DNA of 49,881 nucleotides from JAZRWQ01 sp045541395 (GCA_045541395.1 JAZQIZ010000020.1:1-49881), one strand, 5' to 3'. Positions 15,596-23,503 are shown, counted from the stretch's first letter. The notes: generated by a model from the letters alone, not told the origin. Numbers and translations: made by a program.

Positions 15596-16669
15596 ATGGC
15601 AGACATTAAAATCATTAAAACAACCGCCCCCAAGGCTAAGCCCGACGAGGCTAATTTAGGCTTCGGCAAAATTTTTACGGACCATATGTTCGTATGTGAT
15701 TACACCCCCGAAAACGGCTGGGAAAACGCCCGCATAGTTCCCTTTGAAAACCTTTCTCTGCATCCCGCCTGCACCGTTTTCCATTACGGCGCTGAAATAT
15801 TTGAAGGCTTAAAGGCTTACAGATGCAAAGACGGCTCTGTTCAGCTGTTCAGACCTATAGAAAACATCCGCAGAATGAACAACTCTGCCGCCCGCCTTAC
15901 TCTGCCTACTATCGATGAAGACTTTGCTTTAGAAGCTCTTATTAAGTTTGTTGAACTGGAGCAGGATTGGGTTCCCCATTCCGAAGGCACCTCCCTTTAT
16001 CTGCGCCCCTTCCTTTTCGGCGTGGATGAAGCCTTAGGCGTTCACGCCGTAAATAAGGCAATGCTGGTTATAATCGCTTCCCCCGTTGGCAGCTATTATA
16101 AGGAGGGCTTAAACCCTGTTAAAATTATGATCGAGGATGAAGACGTTCGCGCCGTTCGCGGCGGTACAGGCGAAGCCAAGTGCGGCGGCAACTACGCCGC
16201 TTCCACAAGAGCAGGCCTTCGCGCTGAAGAACAGGGCTATTCTCAGGTGCTTTGGCTCGACGGTGTAGAAAGAAAATACATTGAAGAGGTTGGCGCCATG
16301 AACGTTATGTTTATGGTAGACGATGAAGTAGTTACCCCCGCCCTGGTTGGCTCTATTCTGCCCGGTATTACAAGAAAGTCCATTATAGAAATGCTTAAAA
16401 ATAAAGGCTATAAGGTAAGTGAGCGCCGCTTCTCGGTTGATGAGTTAGCTACTGCCCTTAAAGAAGGCCGCTTAAAGGAAGCCTGGGGCTGCGGTACAGC
16501 CGCTGTTGTTTCTCCCATCGGCCATCTTAAGTATAAGGATGAGGTTTTCACCATCAACAATAATGAAATCGGTGAAGTTACTCAGATGCTGTATGATAAC
16601 CTTACCGGCATACAGTGGGGTAAGATCGAAGATACCTACAATTGGATCGTTAAAATCCCCAAAAACTGA
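15596..16669 (+). CDS. ilvE: Branched-chain amino acid aminotransferase
   Basis: 357 aa PLP enzyme of the fold-IV group II (BCAT/ScIlvE-like) family. It transfers the amino group of glutamate to 2-oxoisovalerate, 3-methyl-2-oxovalerate or 4-methyl-2-oxopentanoate. The PLP lysine is in GEAKCGGNYAAS (about 199-210). VFHYGAEIFEGLKAYR (about 61-76) and LWLDGVERKYIEEVGAMN are also family signatures. Last gene of the operon, with an SD (GAGAGGAGAAG) and a strong terminator at 16696. It gives the pathway its final step to valine, and to isoleucine if both ligases feed it. Confidence 0.95.
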   Translation: MADIKIIKTTAPKAKPDEANLGFGKIFTDHMFVCDYTPENGWENARIVPFENLSLHPACTVFHYGAEIFEGLKAYRCKDGSVQLFRPIENIRRMNNSAARLTLPTIDEDFALEALIKFVELEQDWVPHSEGTSLYLRPFLFGVDEALGVHAVNKAMLVIIASPVGSYYKEGLNPVKIMIEDEDVRAVRGGTGEAKCGGNYAASTRAGLRAEEQGYSQVLWLDGVERKYIEEVGAMNVMFMVDDEVVTPALVGSILPGITRKSIIEMLKNKGYKVSERRFSVDELATALKEGRLKEAWGCGTAAVVSPIGHLKYKDEVFTINNNEIGEVTQMLYDNLTGIQWGKIEDTYNWIVKIPKN

Positions 16670-16695
16670 GCCGGACCGAAAAATAATAATAAAAA

Positions 16696-16726
16696 AAGGA
16701 GTCTTTTCTAAGGCTCCTTCCTTTTT
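16696..16726 (+). terminator. Terminator of the ligase-VOR-ilvE operon
   Basis: A 10-bp stem (arm AAGGAGTCTT, one G-T pair) with a 4-base loop, followed by a CCTTTTTG run, 27 bp after the ilvE stop. Confidence 0.85.
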
Positions 16727-16840
16727 GTTTCTGTCTTGAAGCTTTGCCAAATGCGAAGGATTAGGTGCGGTTGTCTTGTTACCGTTTTGTAATATTTAAA
16801 AAAGATTTTTAATTTAAGAAATTTTTCTTAAAATTACCTA

Positions 16841-16869
16841 TTGACTAAAACTTTTTTGTATGATATTGT
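16841..16869 (+). promoter_or_regulatory. Promoter of the repeat lipoprotein gene
   Basis: -35 TTGACT (16841-16846), 17-bp spacer, -10 TATTGT (16864-16869), about 50 bp before the ATG. Confidence 0.7.
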
Positions 16870-16917
16870 TAAATTGCAATATTCCAAATTTTATGAAAAC
16901 CAAGGAGAGCAAAGGCT

Positions 16918-19218
16918 ATGAGAAAATTTGAAAGATTACTTTCTTTTATTTTGTGTGTTGCTATGCTTGTTCCCATATTGGGCTGTGCTAAAGAAGATGC
17001 GCCTCAGAGCAGCGCCCCGCCTTCCTCTTCCGCCGTAGAAAGCGAGCCTGAGGAAGAGGAAAAGAAGCCTGCAGAGCCCTACACGGTGCCTGTTTTTAAT
17101 ATTTACGATAAAAAAGTATTTACCGTAGACAGAACAAATCTGTCTTACATAAAAAGGTATCATAAAAGCCAACGTTTAATGGAGTACGAGGAATATAACG
17201 GCGTATACTATTACATTATAAAAGGATATGACAATGGTAATGCTGAGATCTATTCTTTAGCGCCTAATTCCGAGCCCCAATGCCTTATTTCCACATCCGA
17301 GTACGATATAGAGCATATTGCGGTTTGCGGCAACAGGGTATTCTTTACCACCCCTGATGCTCTTTATTCTATTCCCGCAGGGGGCGGTGAGCCTGAAGAG
17401 CTTTTGGCTGATGATATACAGTTCAGCATCTCCTTTATAGACGCTATTTCGTCCGACACAGTGTTTTTATTAGATACACGCGGTACCAAAATATTTGACA
17501 GGAAAGCCGAATACGGAAAATTCAATGAGAACGGAGAGTTTGAAATTAAAGCCGATAACCATTCCTATGACAAATACTATTGCTATAGCCTCTCTGAAGG
17601 CGCCTTAAAGGAAAGCACAAGGGAAGAGTACCTTACGAAGCTCAATGAGAAAGAATATTTTGATAGCAGCCGTTTCAGAGTATTCAATAATTTTAATTAC
17701 AACGGCAACAGCGTTGTGGTATACGACTATCTGGCGGGCACCTATAAGCAGTTCGATAATATTTCCAATACCCTCTCGGCAGATTCCAACCTACCCTGCT
17801 TTGTACGCGAAAACGAGGTTTTAAAGCTTACCCCCTATGAAGAGACCGTTATTTGCAGAGCCGAAAGCAGTATTGTTGATTTCTGCTTTGACAACAGCGG
17901 AAAAACCTATTTTGTTTCCGAAGGCAACCTTTATCTTGCCAATGACAGCAACGGTAATAACACCCTTATTACAAACGTTGGCGAGGTTAACTCCATTAAA
18001 TATGAATTCAACCGCGAAACGTCCTCCTGGGGCATTTGCCTTCAGTCTCTTAATAACGGGGAGATAATAAGCAGCTTTTTGGATCCCTCCTCAGAAAATA
18101 AAGCACTTCAGCCCCTCCAAAGCGCCCAATACCCATTAAACCGAAGCAGTATGACCTACGAGGAATATTTCTTTTATCAGCGGCTTGTTTTTGAAACCTC
18201 TGTTTACGGCCAATGGGAGATAAGAGATAAGGATATTATAGAAACTCAAACGGGCAAGGTTATCTTCAGCGCCGATGCGCCTATTGAATGCGCCTTCCTT
18301 TCGGAGCATTTATATTTCTATATAAGCGGCGGTTACTTATACCGTTATCATATAGACTCCGGTACCAACGAAAAGTTATGCGAGGCCTCAAACGCAAGCT
18401 CCATACAGCCTTTAAGTAATATCTGCGGCACAGTAACCCTTGAAAACGGTGAGGTCAAATACTTTAACACCGCCCACTCTTACAGTCTGGTCAACGAGAA
18501 GTTCAGAGTATGTGACGCCTACACCCTCTCCAATACGGTTATCCGTACTCAGTCGGAATATCCCGATTTTCCAAGCCTCTCCGTAATCCAGACTCACAGC
18601 TTGAACCGCACCTGGGAGATATGCAAGGAGGTTGGCACCCTGAAGGAAATGTCCTACGATGAATACTTCAGCGAGGAACGCTTTATAAAAAATATCGATG
18701 CCGTAACTACAGTAGATGGCAATAAAGTTATAGAAAAAGAGACCGGCAAGATACTGCTGGAGGCAGAAAACCCCATACAGGATGCATGTGTGAGCGACTA
18801 CCTTATTTTCTACTCAAGCGATAATAACCTATACAGATACCACAGAGCCTCCAAAACCACCGATTACGTTTGCTCTCTGGAAGGCGCCACCCATTTCGGT
18901 ATTATAACCAATATGGCAGGTACAATATATATGCCTGAAAATGATCAGGGTGAAGTTGAATATAAGTATTTCGATCTGTATGATAAAGATGTAATTGTAG
19001 ACGAATCAGAAAGGGTAAAAGCCCTTAGCAGTATAGGTATCACCGCCTGTTTTTCTCAAAAACCCGAGCATTACGACTATACTCCGCTGGAGCTTCAGGG
19101 ATACAGCGTATATGAATTAGGCCAAAGATATCTTGCCTGGTGTAAAGATATAGGTATGGAGCACGAACCAAAGTTCCTTGAAGAAAACCTGAGCATAGCC
19201 TATACTTTTGAATCTTAA
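16918..19218 (+). CDS. Large secreted lipoprotein with internal repeats
   Basis: 766 aa. A signal peptide ends in the lipobox ILGC (Cys at residue 23), followed by a Ser/Pro/Glu-rich linker (about 27-58), so it should be anchored outside the membrane. The rest is made of beta-rich units alternating readouts such as YYYIIKGYDNGNAEIYSL, FFTTPDALYSI and LYRYH, like a propeller of the DUF5050 sort. Two C-terminal blocks (about 408-530 and 560-690) are similar: each has MTYEEYF or MSYDEYF, then an ETGK..F/LEAENP-type strand, then LYRYH. I do not recognise a precise family or ligand. It is monocistronic with its own promoter and terminator. Confidence 0.8.
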   Translation: MRKFERLLSFILCVAMLVPILGCAKEDAPQSSAPPSSSAVESEPEEEEKKPAEPYTVPVFNIYDKKVFTVDRTNLSYIKRYHKSQRLMEYEEYNGVYYYIIKGYDNGNAEIYSLAPNSEPQCLISTSEYDIEHIAVCGNRVFFTTPDALYSIPAGGGEPEELLADDIQFSISFIDAISSDTVFLLDTRGTKIFDRKAEYGKFNENGEFEIKADNHSYDKYYCYSLSEGALKESTREEYLTKLNEKEYFDSSRFRVFNNFNYNGNSVVVYDYLAGTYKQFDNISNTLSADSNLPCFVRENEVLKLTPYEETVICRAESSIVDFCFDNSGKTYFVSEGNLYLANDSNGNNTLITNVGEVNSIKYEFNRETSSWGICLQSLNNGEIISSFLDPSSENKALQPLQSAQYPLNRSSMTYEEYFFYQRLVFETSVYGQWEIRDKDIIETQTGKVIFSADAPIECAFLSEHLYFYISGGYLYRYHIDSGTNEKLCEASNASSIQPLSNICGTVTLENGEVKYFNTAHSYSLVNEKFRVCDAYTLSNTVIRTQSEYPDFPSLSVIQTHSLNRTWEICKEVGTLKEMSYDEYFSEERFIKNIDAVTTVDGNKVIEKETGKILLEAENPIQDACVSDYLIFYSSDNNLYRYHRASKTTDYVCSLEGATHFGIITNMAGTIYMPENDQGEVEYKYFDLYDKDVIVDESERVKALSSIGITACFSQKPEHYDYTPLELQGYSVYELGQRYLAWCKDIGMEHEPKFLEENLSIAYTFES

Positions 19219-19229
19219 AGCAAAATAAC

Positions 19230-19258
19230 AAAGCCCCTCGTTATGAGGGGCTTTTTGC
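19230..19258 (+). terminator. Terminator of the repeat lipoprotein gene
   Basis: A 10-bp stem (AAAGCCCCTC / GAGGGGCTTT) with a 5-base loop, leading into TTTTTG. Confidence 0.9.
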
Positions 19259-19288
19259 GCAAATATTATTATTTTATTATCCATACTA

Positions 19289-19317
19289 TTGTAATGCTTC
19301 TGCTTGTTTGCTATAAC
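19289..19317 (+). promoter_or_regulatory. Promoter of the truncated secreted-protein gene
   Basis: -35 TTGTAA (19289-19294), 17-bp spacer, -10 TATAAC (19312-19317), followed by an SD (TGGAGGAG) and ATG at 19350. Confidence 0.6.
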
Positions 19318-19349
19318 GAAGAGTACAATATGTTTTTGGAGGAGCTTAT

Positions 19350-19784
19350 ATGAAAAAGTCCCTTTTAAAGGCGCTCAGCATAGTTTTGGTGCTTATAATG
19401 GCCGTATCTTTTGCGGCTGTAAGCGCCGAAGATATTCCCGACGTTGAGCTGCTTAACGTTAAAGATGCAGAGCTTACTGTAGGTCCTGTGGTACAGGGCA
19501 CAGGCAGTGTGATTCTTTTAGGCAGTCAGAAGGAAGCATCCGCTACCTTCGCCGGCGCACTTGTTGGCAACACCTCAGGAAACGTTAACCTGAACGTTGG
19601 TGACGGCGGATTTTCCTACACAATTGAGTATATTTATTCCGATGGCACCATGACCACAGAAAATTCCGAAGTAAAGGGTGTGGCTGCAAGCGGCACTAAC
19701 GCTGATGGCTACAGCGTTTATAACCACGATTTTGATATTACCCTTGACGCCAATAAGCCCGGGGATTTTATTTTCCGCTTTTGA
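19350..19784 (+). pseudogene. Secreted protein, apparently 3'-truncated by an insertion or deletion
   Basis: 144 codons. A clear signal peptide (MKKSLLKALSIVLVLIMAVS, then FAAVSAED) is followed by a beta-rich, Gly/Ser/Thr-rich segment without Cys. Base composition and codon use match the host up to about 19765. There the reading runs out (KPGDFIFRF, stop TGA at 19782) and a different frame becomes the DUF4417 protein. I take the natural C-terminus to be lost at this junction. Alternatively it is a complete short secreted protein, but the abrupt stop within foreign-looking sequence argues against that. Function unknown. Confidence 0.6.
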
Positions 19785-20241
19785 AAGGTTATGGAATAGA
19801 CCTAACACCTATCTCCCTATCCTAAAGAAATTCAAAGGGGTTATATCTCCCGATTTTAGTGTCTATCGAGATATGCCGTTGGTAATGCAACAATGGAATA
19901 TTTATCGTAGCCGTGCAATCGGTCATTGGTTGCAAGGAAACGGAATACCCGTCATCCCCAATATACGCTTTGGCGATGAACGTACATTTGAATTATCCTG
20001 TGCGGGCATAAAAAAACACAGGGTAATCGCAGTAGGCTCTCACGGCTGCATAAGGCTACTGAGCGAACGCAAGTATTTTATAAACGGTTTAAAATATGTG
20101 GTTGACGCATTAGAGCCAAAAACCATTGTGGTATATGGTGCTACACCGGACGAGGTTTTCGCACAGTATAAAGAAATGGGAATTGAAATACTGCAATTCG
20201 ACAGCGACTTTATGCAAAGTCGAAAGGCGGTGAGCGCTTAA
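19766..20241 (+). pseudogene. DUF4417 protein remnant, 5'-truncated
   Basis: The frame ending TAA at 20239-20241 matches the DUF4417 family from about 19776 on: FERLWNRPNTYLPILKKF, SPDFSVYRDMPLVMQQWN, YRSRAIGHWLQGNGIPVIP and a closing TIVVYGATPDEVF. DUF4417 proteins are typical of prophages and other mobile elements; their activity is not known to me. The usual N-terminus is absent; upstream in this frame the codons belong to the secreted-protein gene, so the start is lost and the gene is a chimera. Codon use (CGT, GCA, ATA rich) differs from the flanking genes. It overlaps the next gene by one base, as in an intact source operon. Confidence 0.7.
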
Positions 20242-20682
20242 TGGGTGCAGGCTTTCACGGTGGTTTTGGCGGCACTCACGGTGCAGGCGAAAACCACAAA
20301 GATTACATTGAAAATACTCTGCCTAATAGTTCACCTATTAAAATTCCGTCCTCTGCCACAGTAAAAGAAGAACAGAAAAACGGATACGACCAAGTTAAAT
20401 ATACTTGGAAAAAGGGTGATTATTCTTATACGAGCCGTTGGCACACCCGCACCCCTAACGCTCCGAAAGAGCAAGGCGATAGTTGGGTTGTTCAGCGTGA
20501 CAAGGCAGGTATTGGTTACGGCAAAAATGCACGTCCCGCCAAGCACGAGATACTTGTTGGTAAAAACAAGTGGGTATCAAAAAAAGGAATGGCAGGCGGC
20601 TATCCGTGCAAGGAAAAACGGAACAGCGACAAAAGAGCAAAAGGAGATGTTAGATAATGGACATTGGAAACCTAAAAAATAA
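20241..20682 (+). pseudogene. Toxin-like ORF with a +1 frameshift in a 7-A run
   Basis: ATG at 20241 opens a frame with a Gly/His-rich N-terminus (MGAGFHGGFGGTHGAG) and a Trp/Lys-rich middle ending KNKWVSKK, then drifts to a stop at 20655-20657. In the frame one base ahead, from the A-run at about 20579-20585, the sequence continues as KEWQAAIRARKNGTATKEQK and ends HWKPKK with TAA at 20680-20682. Removing one A joins the two into about 146 residues. The basic C-terminal domain and the small acidic gene that starts inside its end suggest a polymorphic-toxin type C-terminus with its immunity gene. This is inference from architecture, and I do not recognise the domain. Confidence 0.6.
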
Positions 20683-21031
20683 CTACACCTACTACGAGGG
20701 ATACGAGGACGAGGGCAAAATAGTCCTTTGTATCGAAGCTGACCAAGCCATTCACATTTGGGAAGGTTACTTTGATGATATTTACGATACACCTACGCTT
20801 GACGGTAACGGGTGGAAAGGGTTTACACGTGACTATCATCAGTTTGAGGGCGTTTTTTCGGAGGACGGCGGCATTACTGAAATTGATCCTTCCGAATACC
20901 TTGAAGATTTAATGCTTTACAAGGAAAAGACATTTGAGTTTGAAGAAACACCCGAAGTGTTTACCCTTATAGTTTCTTTCCTTGAAGAAGCAATAAAACA
21001 AGGTGTAAATGTAAAAACTGAACGGGTATAA
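20657..21031 (+). CDS. Small acidic protein, candidate immunity protein
   Basis: 124 aa, strongly acidic (YEGYEDEGK, FEEAIK-type helix near the end, many Asp/Glu) and without membrane segments or Cys pairs. ATG has a good SD (AAGGAGATG) and begins 26 bp before the restored end of the toxin-like frame, so the two would be coupled. Size, acidity and position after a basic, variable C-terminal domain are what immunity proteins of polymorphic toxins look like. The family is not recognised. It ends just before a strong terminator. Confidence 0.65.
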   Translation: MDIGNLKNNYTYYEGYEDEGKIVLCIEADQAIHIWEGYFDDIYDTPTLDGNGWKGFTRDYHQFEGVFSEDGGITEIDPSEYLEDLMLYKEKTFEFEETPEVFTLIVSFLEEAIKQGVNVKTERV

Positions 21032-21038
21032 TTTGTTT

Positions 21039-21074
21039 CACGGCAGAGGTTTGTTCTCTGCCGTGTTTTCTTTT
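21039..21074 (+). terminator. Terminator after the toxin-like/immunity-like pair
   Basis: A 10-bp perfect stem (CACGGCAGAG / CTCTGCCGTG), a 7-base loop and TTTTCTTTT. It closes the foreign-looking module. Confidence 0.9.
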
Positions 21075-21173
21075 CGTCGAGTATCAGGTCTTAGCAAAGT
21101 ATAGCGCGATGTTAATAATGGGATATTTCAAAATGCGACTATGGATAATATTTTATACAAGTTGCATTTTTGA

Positions 21174-21358
21174 CCCCACTGACATCTTTGTACAGCGTGA
21201 AAGTGTCATAGTGGGTTACACACTTTGAAAAGGTGTGTAACAAAAAACGGCATAGCCAATGGCTACACCGCTTAACCAAATCAATTATTCAGTTTAGCCG
21301 CAAGAGCCACCTTGAGGCACCTTCCTTACGGAGGGTGCCTCAAAGGGGAGTTTTTTTT
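21174..21358. repeat. Cluster of inverted repeats in a 325-bp gene-free stretch
   Basis: Between 21032 and 21356 no gene is seen. After the terminator there are four hairpin-capable repeats. CCCACT.GACA (21175-21184) pairs with TGTC.AGTGGG (21204-21215). GTTACACAC pairs with GTGTGTAAC (21215-21241). TAGCC pairs with GGCTA (21253-21265). TTGAGGCACC pairs with GGTGCCTCAA (21312-21343), the last followed by eight Ts. They could be the end of a mobile element or a MITE-like intergenic repeat. The last hairpin can also act as a plus-strand terminator. Confidence 0.6.
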
Positions 21359-22568
21359 ATTTGTATGAAGGCTGCAAACTATAAAGAATTCGGGAGGCTA
21401 TATACCAGTCTACACAGGTACGTTTATCCTCCGGCACAAAATACAAAATTTCCGAGCCGTTGTAGGTCTCAAAATTCTCTCCTGCGCCGAAAAGCAAACG
21501 GTATATCCTTTCAAGAGGGAATAACTGCCCATATTCAGCGCCGTCCTTTGTACCCTTATATTCAAGGCCCTTTTCCGTAAGGGTGCAGATGCCGCTGCCT
21601 GCAGGGCGGGTCTGGCTTTTGCCGTCAGAGGAAGGCAAACGAAGGTCAACCTTAGCCTCAAGCTTAAAACCGCCCTTTTTGATCTCCTCTTCAAAGCGGA
21701 GGCAATCGGCCTTATGCCAGCTTAAATGGTCTTTATAAGCAAAGCCCTTATCAAAACCGTAGCGGTTATCAACAGCAGTTAAATACCCGCAGTATTCGCA
21801 GAATATTTGGTTGCCCTTGGATTTAAGGGTATGCAGTCTGCCGCATTCAGGGCAAAAGCATAAAATATTTTCAAGGCCTTCGGCAAGGTATTTGGAGCGG
21901 TAAGTAACTTCAGGCCTGTTTTCAAGCCATTCAAAAGAATTATAATAAAGCCTCTCTTCAACGCCCTTTTTAATTTCTTCAACACTTAACTGCTTTATCT
22001 TCTCGGCAGTATATAAAATATCCAGCGTTGCTTCCACAAGGGCGCCCTTACGCAGGCCCTTGCCCCATTTGGGCTTGGCTAAATAGTTGCCGTCAATATG
22101 TATAGTGTAAACAGGCACAGCCGACTTCTTTAAAAAAGAGAAGGTTCCTTCCTGAATATCCTCAAACTCACCTGCAGTTGAAAGCCTTGCTTCGGGCATC
22201 ATTGTTAAAACGCCGCCGCTCTTTAATACCTTAAGGCAGTTTTTTGTGCTTTCAAGATCGGTTGCAAACATACTTTTCGGGAAGCCGCCTAAGGCCTTAA
22301 GCAAAAAGCCTAAGTACTTATTATAAAAATACAGCCTTGCTATTATAAAGCTGGGCTTGCTCTTTTTTAAAAGGCCTCCTGCATACAGAAAATCGTAAAA
22401 AGAGCCGTGAGAGCAAAGCACAATGGCCGGCCCCTTTACCTGCCCTACCTTATTAGTGATACTTATTTTGATTCCCTTAAAAAAGAACAGCACCCTTATT
22501 CCGAAATAAAGCACTTTAAACAAAAAGCCGTTACAGGCCTTTACTTCGGTTTTAGAATAATTAGCCAT
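21357..22568 (-). CDS. PlsC-type acyltransferase with C-terminal zinc ribbon
   Basis: 403 aa. The N-terminal half is a 1-acyl-sn-glycerol-3-phosphate acyltransferase-like domain: a hydrophobic entry helix (about 14-32), the catalytic HGSFYD (HxxxxD) at about 54-59, and PEARLS in the place of the usual PEGTRS near 126-131. Such enzymes transfer fatty acyl groups to lysophospholipid at the membrane. After about residue 235 there is a zinc ribbon (CPECG and CEYCG, 17 residues apart) and a C-terminal beta-rich region of unknown role. The added ribbon domain is unusual for a housekeeping PlsC. Alone on the minus strand with its own promoter. Confidence 0.85.
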   Translation of the reverse strand: MANYSKTEVKACNGFLFKVLYFGIRVLFFFKGIKISITNKVGQVKGPAIVLCSHGSFYDFLYAGGLLKKSKPSFIIARLYFYNKYLGFLLKALGGFPKSMFATDLESTKNCLKVLKSGGVLTMMPEARLSTAGEFEDIQEGTFSFLKKSAVPVYTIHIDGNYLAKPKWGKGLRKGALVEATLDILYTAEKIKQLSVEEIKKGVEERLYYNSFEWLENRPEVTYRSKYLAEGLENILCFCPECGRLHTLKSKGNQIFCEYCGYLTAVDNRYGFDKGFAYKDHLSWHKADCLRFEEEIKKGGFKLEAKVDLRLPSSDGKSQTRPAGSGICTLTEKGLEYKGTKDGAEYGQLFPLERIYRLLFGAGENFETYNGSEILYFVPEDKRTCVDWYIASRILYSLQPSYK

Positions 22569-22596
22569 GATCTTCTCCCTGATAGTTTATGCCTCT

Positions 22597-22624
22597 ATAA
22601 TACCATAAATCCTCATTTTTACAA
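22597..22624 (-). promoter_or_regulatory. Promoter of the acyltransferase gene
   Basis: Minus strand: -35 TTGTAA (22619-22624), 16-bp spacer, -10 TATTAT (22597-22602), about 28 bp before the ATG, with SD AGGGAG. Confidence 0.6.
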
Positions 22625-22837
22625 GAGAAAAACGCAAAATTACTTAAAATTTTTGAAGTAATTGTTTCCGAATTGTTAATAATGTATTAACAACCCCTGA
22701 TACAAAAGGTGCATTTTTGTGCAAATAGCAGAACTTTTTTGTTGAAATAAAATGGATATTGCGTTCTTTGAATTAATTTGCTATTATAATGTTATAAAAC
22801 TAGCGGTGAATCCGCATAATTAAAGGAGAATATAACT

Positions 22838-23038
22838 ATGAGCAAAGTTGCAGCTATTCTTATTACTTGGTTTGTAGGCGCTTTAGGCGTTCACAGATTT
22901 ATGGCAGGCAAGATCGGCACCGGTATCGTTTGGCTTTTAACCGGCGGCGTTTTCGGCATTGGCTGGCTTATTGACTTCATTATGGTTTGCACCGGCAAAT
23001 TCATGAAGAAAGACGGCACTCCCTGGATCACCGAATAA
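22838..23038 (+). CDS. TM2-domain small membrane protein
   Basis: 66 aa. Two transmembrane helices with the TM2 signature: the N-terminal helix ITWFVGALGVHRFMAGK (the G.HRF..G motif) and a second helix GIVWLLTGGVFGIGWLIDF with the conserved G-W-LID-F. TM2 proteins are common small bacterial membrane proteins of unclear role. SD AAGGAG precedes the ATG, a -10 box TATAAT lies at 22785-22790, and a terminator follows at 23052. Confidence 0.92.
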   Translation: MSKVAAILITWFVGALGVHRFMAGKIGTGIVWLLTGGVFGIGWLIDFIMVCTGKFMKKDGTPWITE

Positions 23039-23051
23039 TTCGAGTGTATAT

Positions 23052-23087
23052 AATAACGGCACCCTATAAGGTGCCGTTATTTTTTTG
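23052..23087 (+). terminator. Terminator of the TM2 gene
   Basis: A 12-bp stem (arm AATAACGGCACC) with a 6-base loop followed by six or more Ts. Confidence 0.9.
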
Positions 23088-23136
23088 GGTTTATATTGCT
23101 TTTAAGAAAAATAACTGCTATATTATATACAGATAA

Positions 23137-23466
23137 ATTTACAAAGGGGGAGTTTCAAACCGCATTATTATAGAAAACCTTAAAAGGCTTTCCAATGAAC
23201 ACGGCAGTGTTACGGTGCGAATCCCCCTTATTCCCAATGTAAACGATTCTTTGGAGGATATGAAGGCTTTCGGAAAAATTATAAACACCCTTGGGGATAT
23301 CAAGGAAGTAGAGCTTCTTGCTTATAACTACCTGGCAAAGGGCAAATATACCTCCCTGGGCAAGGAGTACGTTTCCTTTGGAGAAACCACTCAATCCAAA
23401 GAAAAGCTAAGTTTACTTAAAGAAGCTTTGGAGAAAGAAATTAAACCAACAGTATATTTTAAATAA
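23137..23466 (+). pseudogene. C-terminal fragment of a glycyl-radical enzyme activase (radical SAM)
   Basis: A frame open from 23137 to the TAA at 23464-23466 encodes about 109 residues without a usable N-terminal start. GGVSN....IENLKRLSNEHG, then VRIPLIPNVNDSLEDM, VELLAYNYLAKGKYTSLGKEY and a final KPTVYF match the C-terminal third of pyruvate-formate-lyase activating enzyme-like proteins. The CxxxCxxC cluster motif and SAM-binding core are missing, so it cannot function as an activase. Upstream there is only AT-rich noncoding sequence and the TM2 terminator. This looks like a decayed gene that kept its terminator (23472-23503). Confidence 0.8.
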
Positions 23467-23471
23467 AAAAT

Positions 23472-23503
23472 GGCTTGGAGTATATTCTCCAAGCCCTTTT
23501 TGT
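23472..23503 (+). terminator. Terminator after the activase fragment
   Basis: A 9-bp stem (GGCTTGGAG / CTCCAAGCC) with a 6-base loop and CTTTTTG. Its tail touches the -35 box of the next promoter. Confidence 0.85.

Noticed and set aside
20570..20592. Programmed -1 frameshifting at the 7-A run
   Set aside because: The downstream frame requires a +1 (or -2) change, so a canonical -1 slippery site does not explain it; no stimulatory structure was seen.
21034..21042. TGTTTCACG as a parS site near the parB-like gene
   Set aside because: Only the left half matches; the bases belong to the stem of a terminator.
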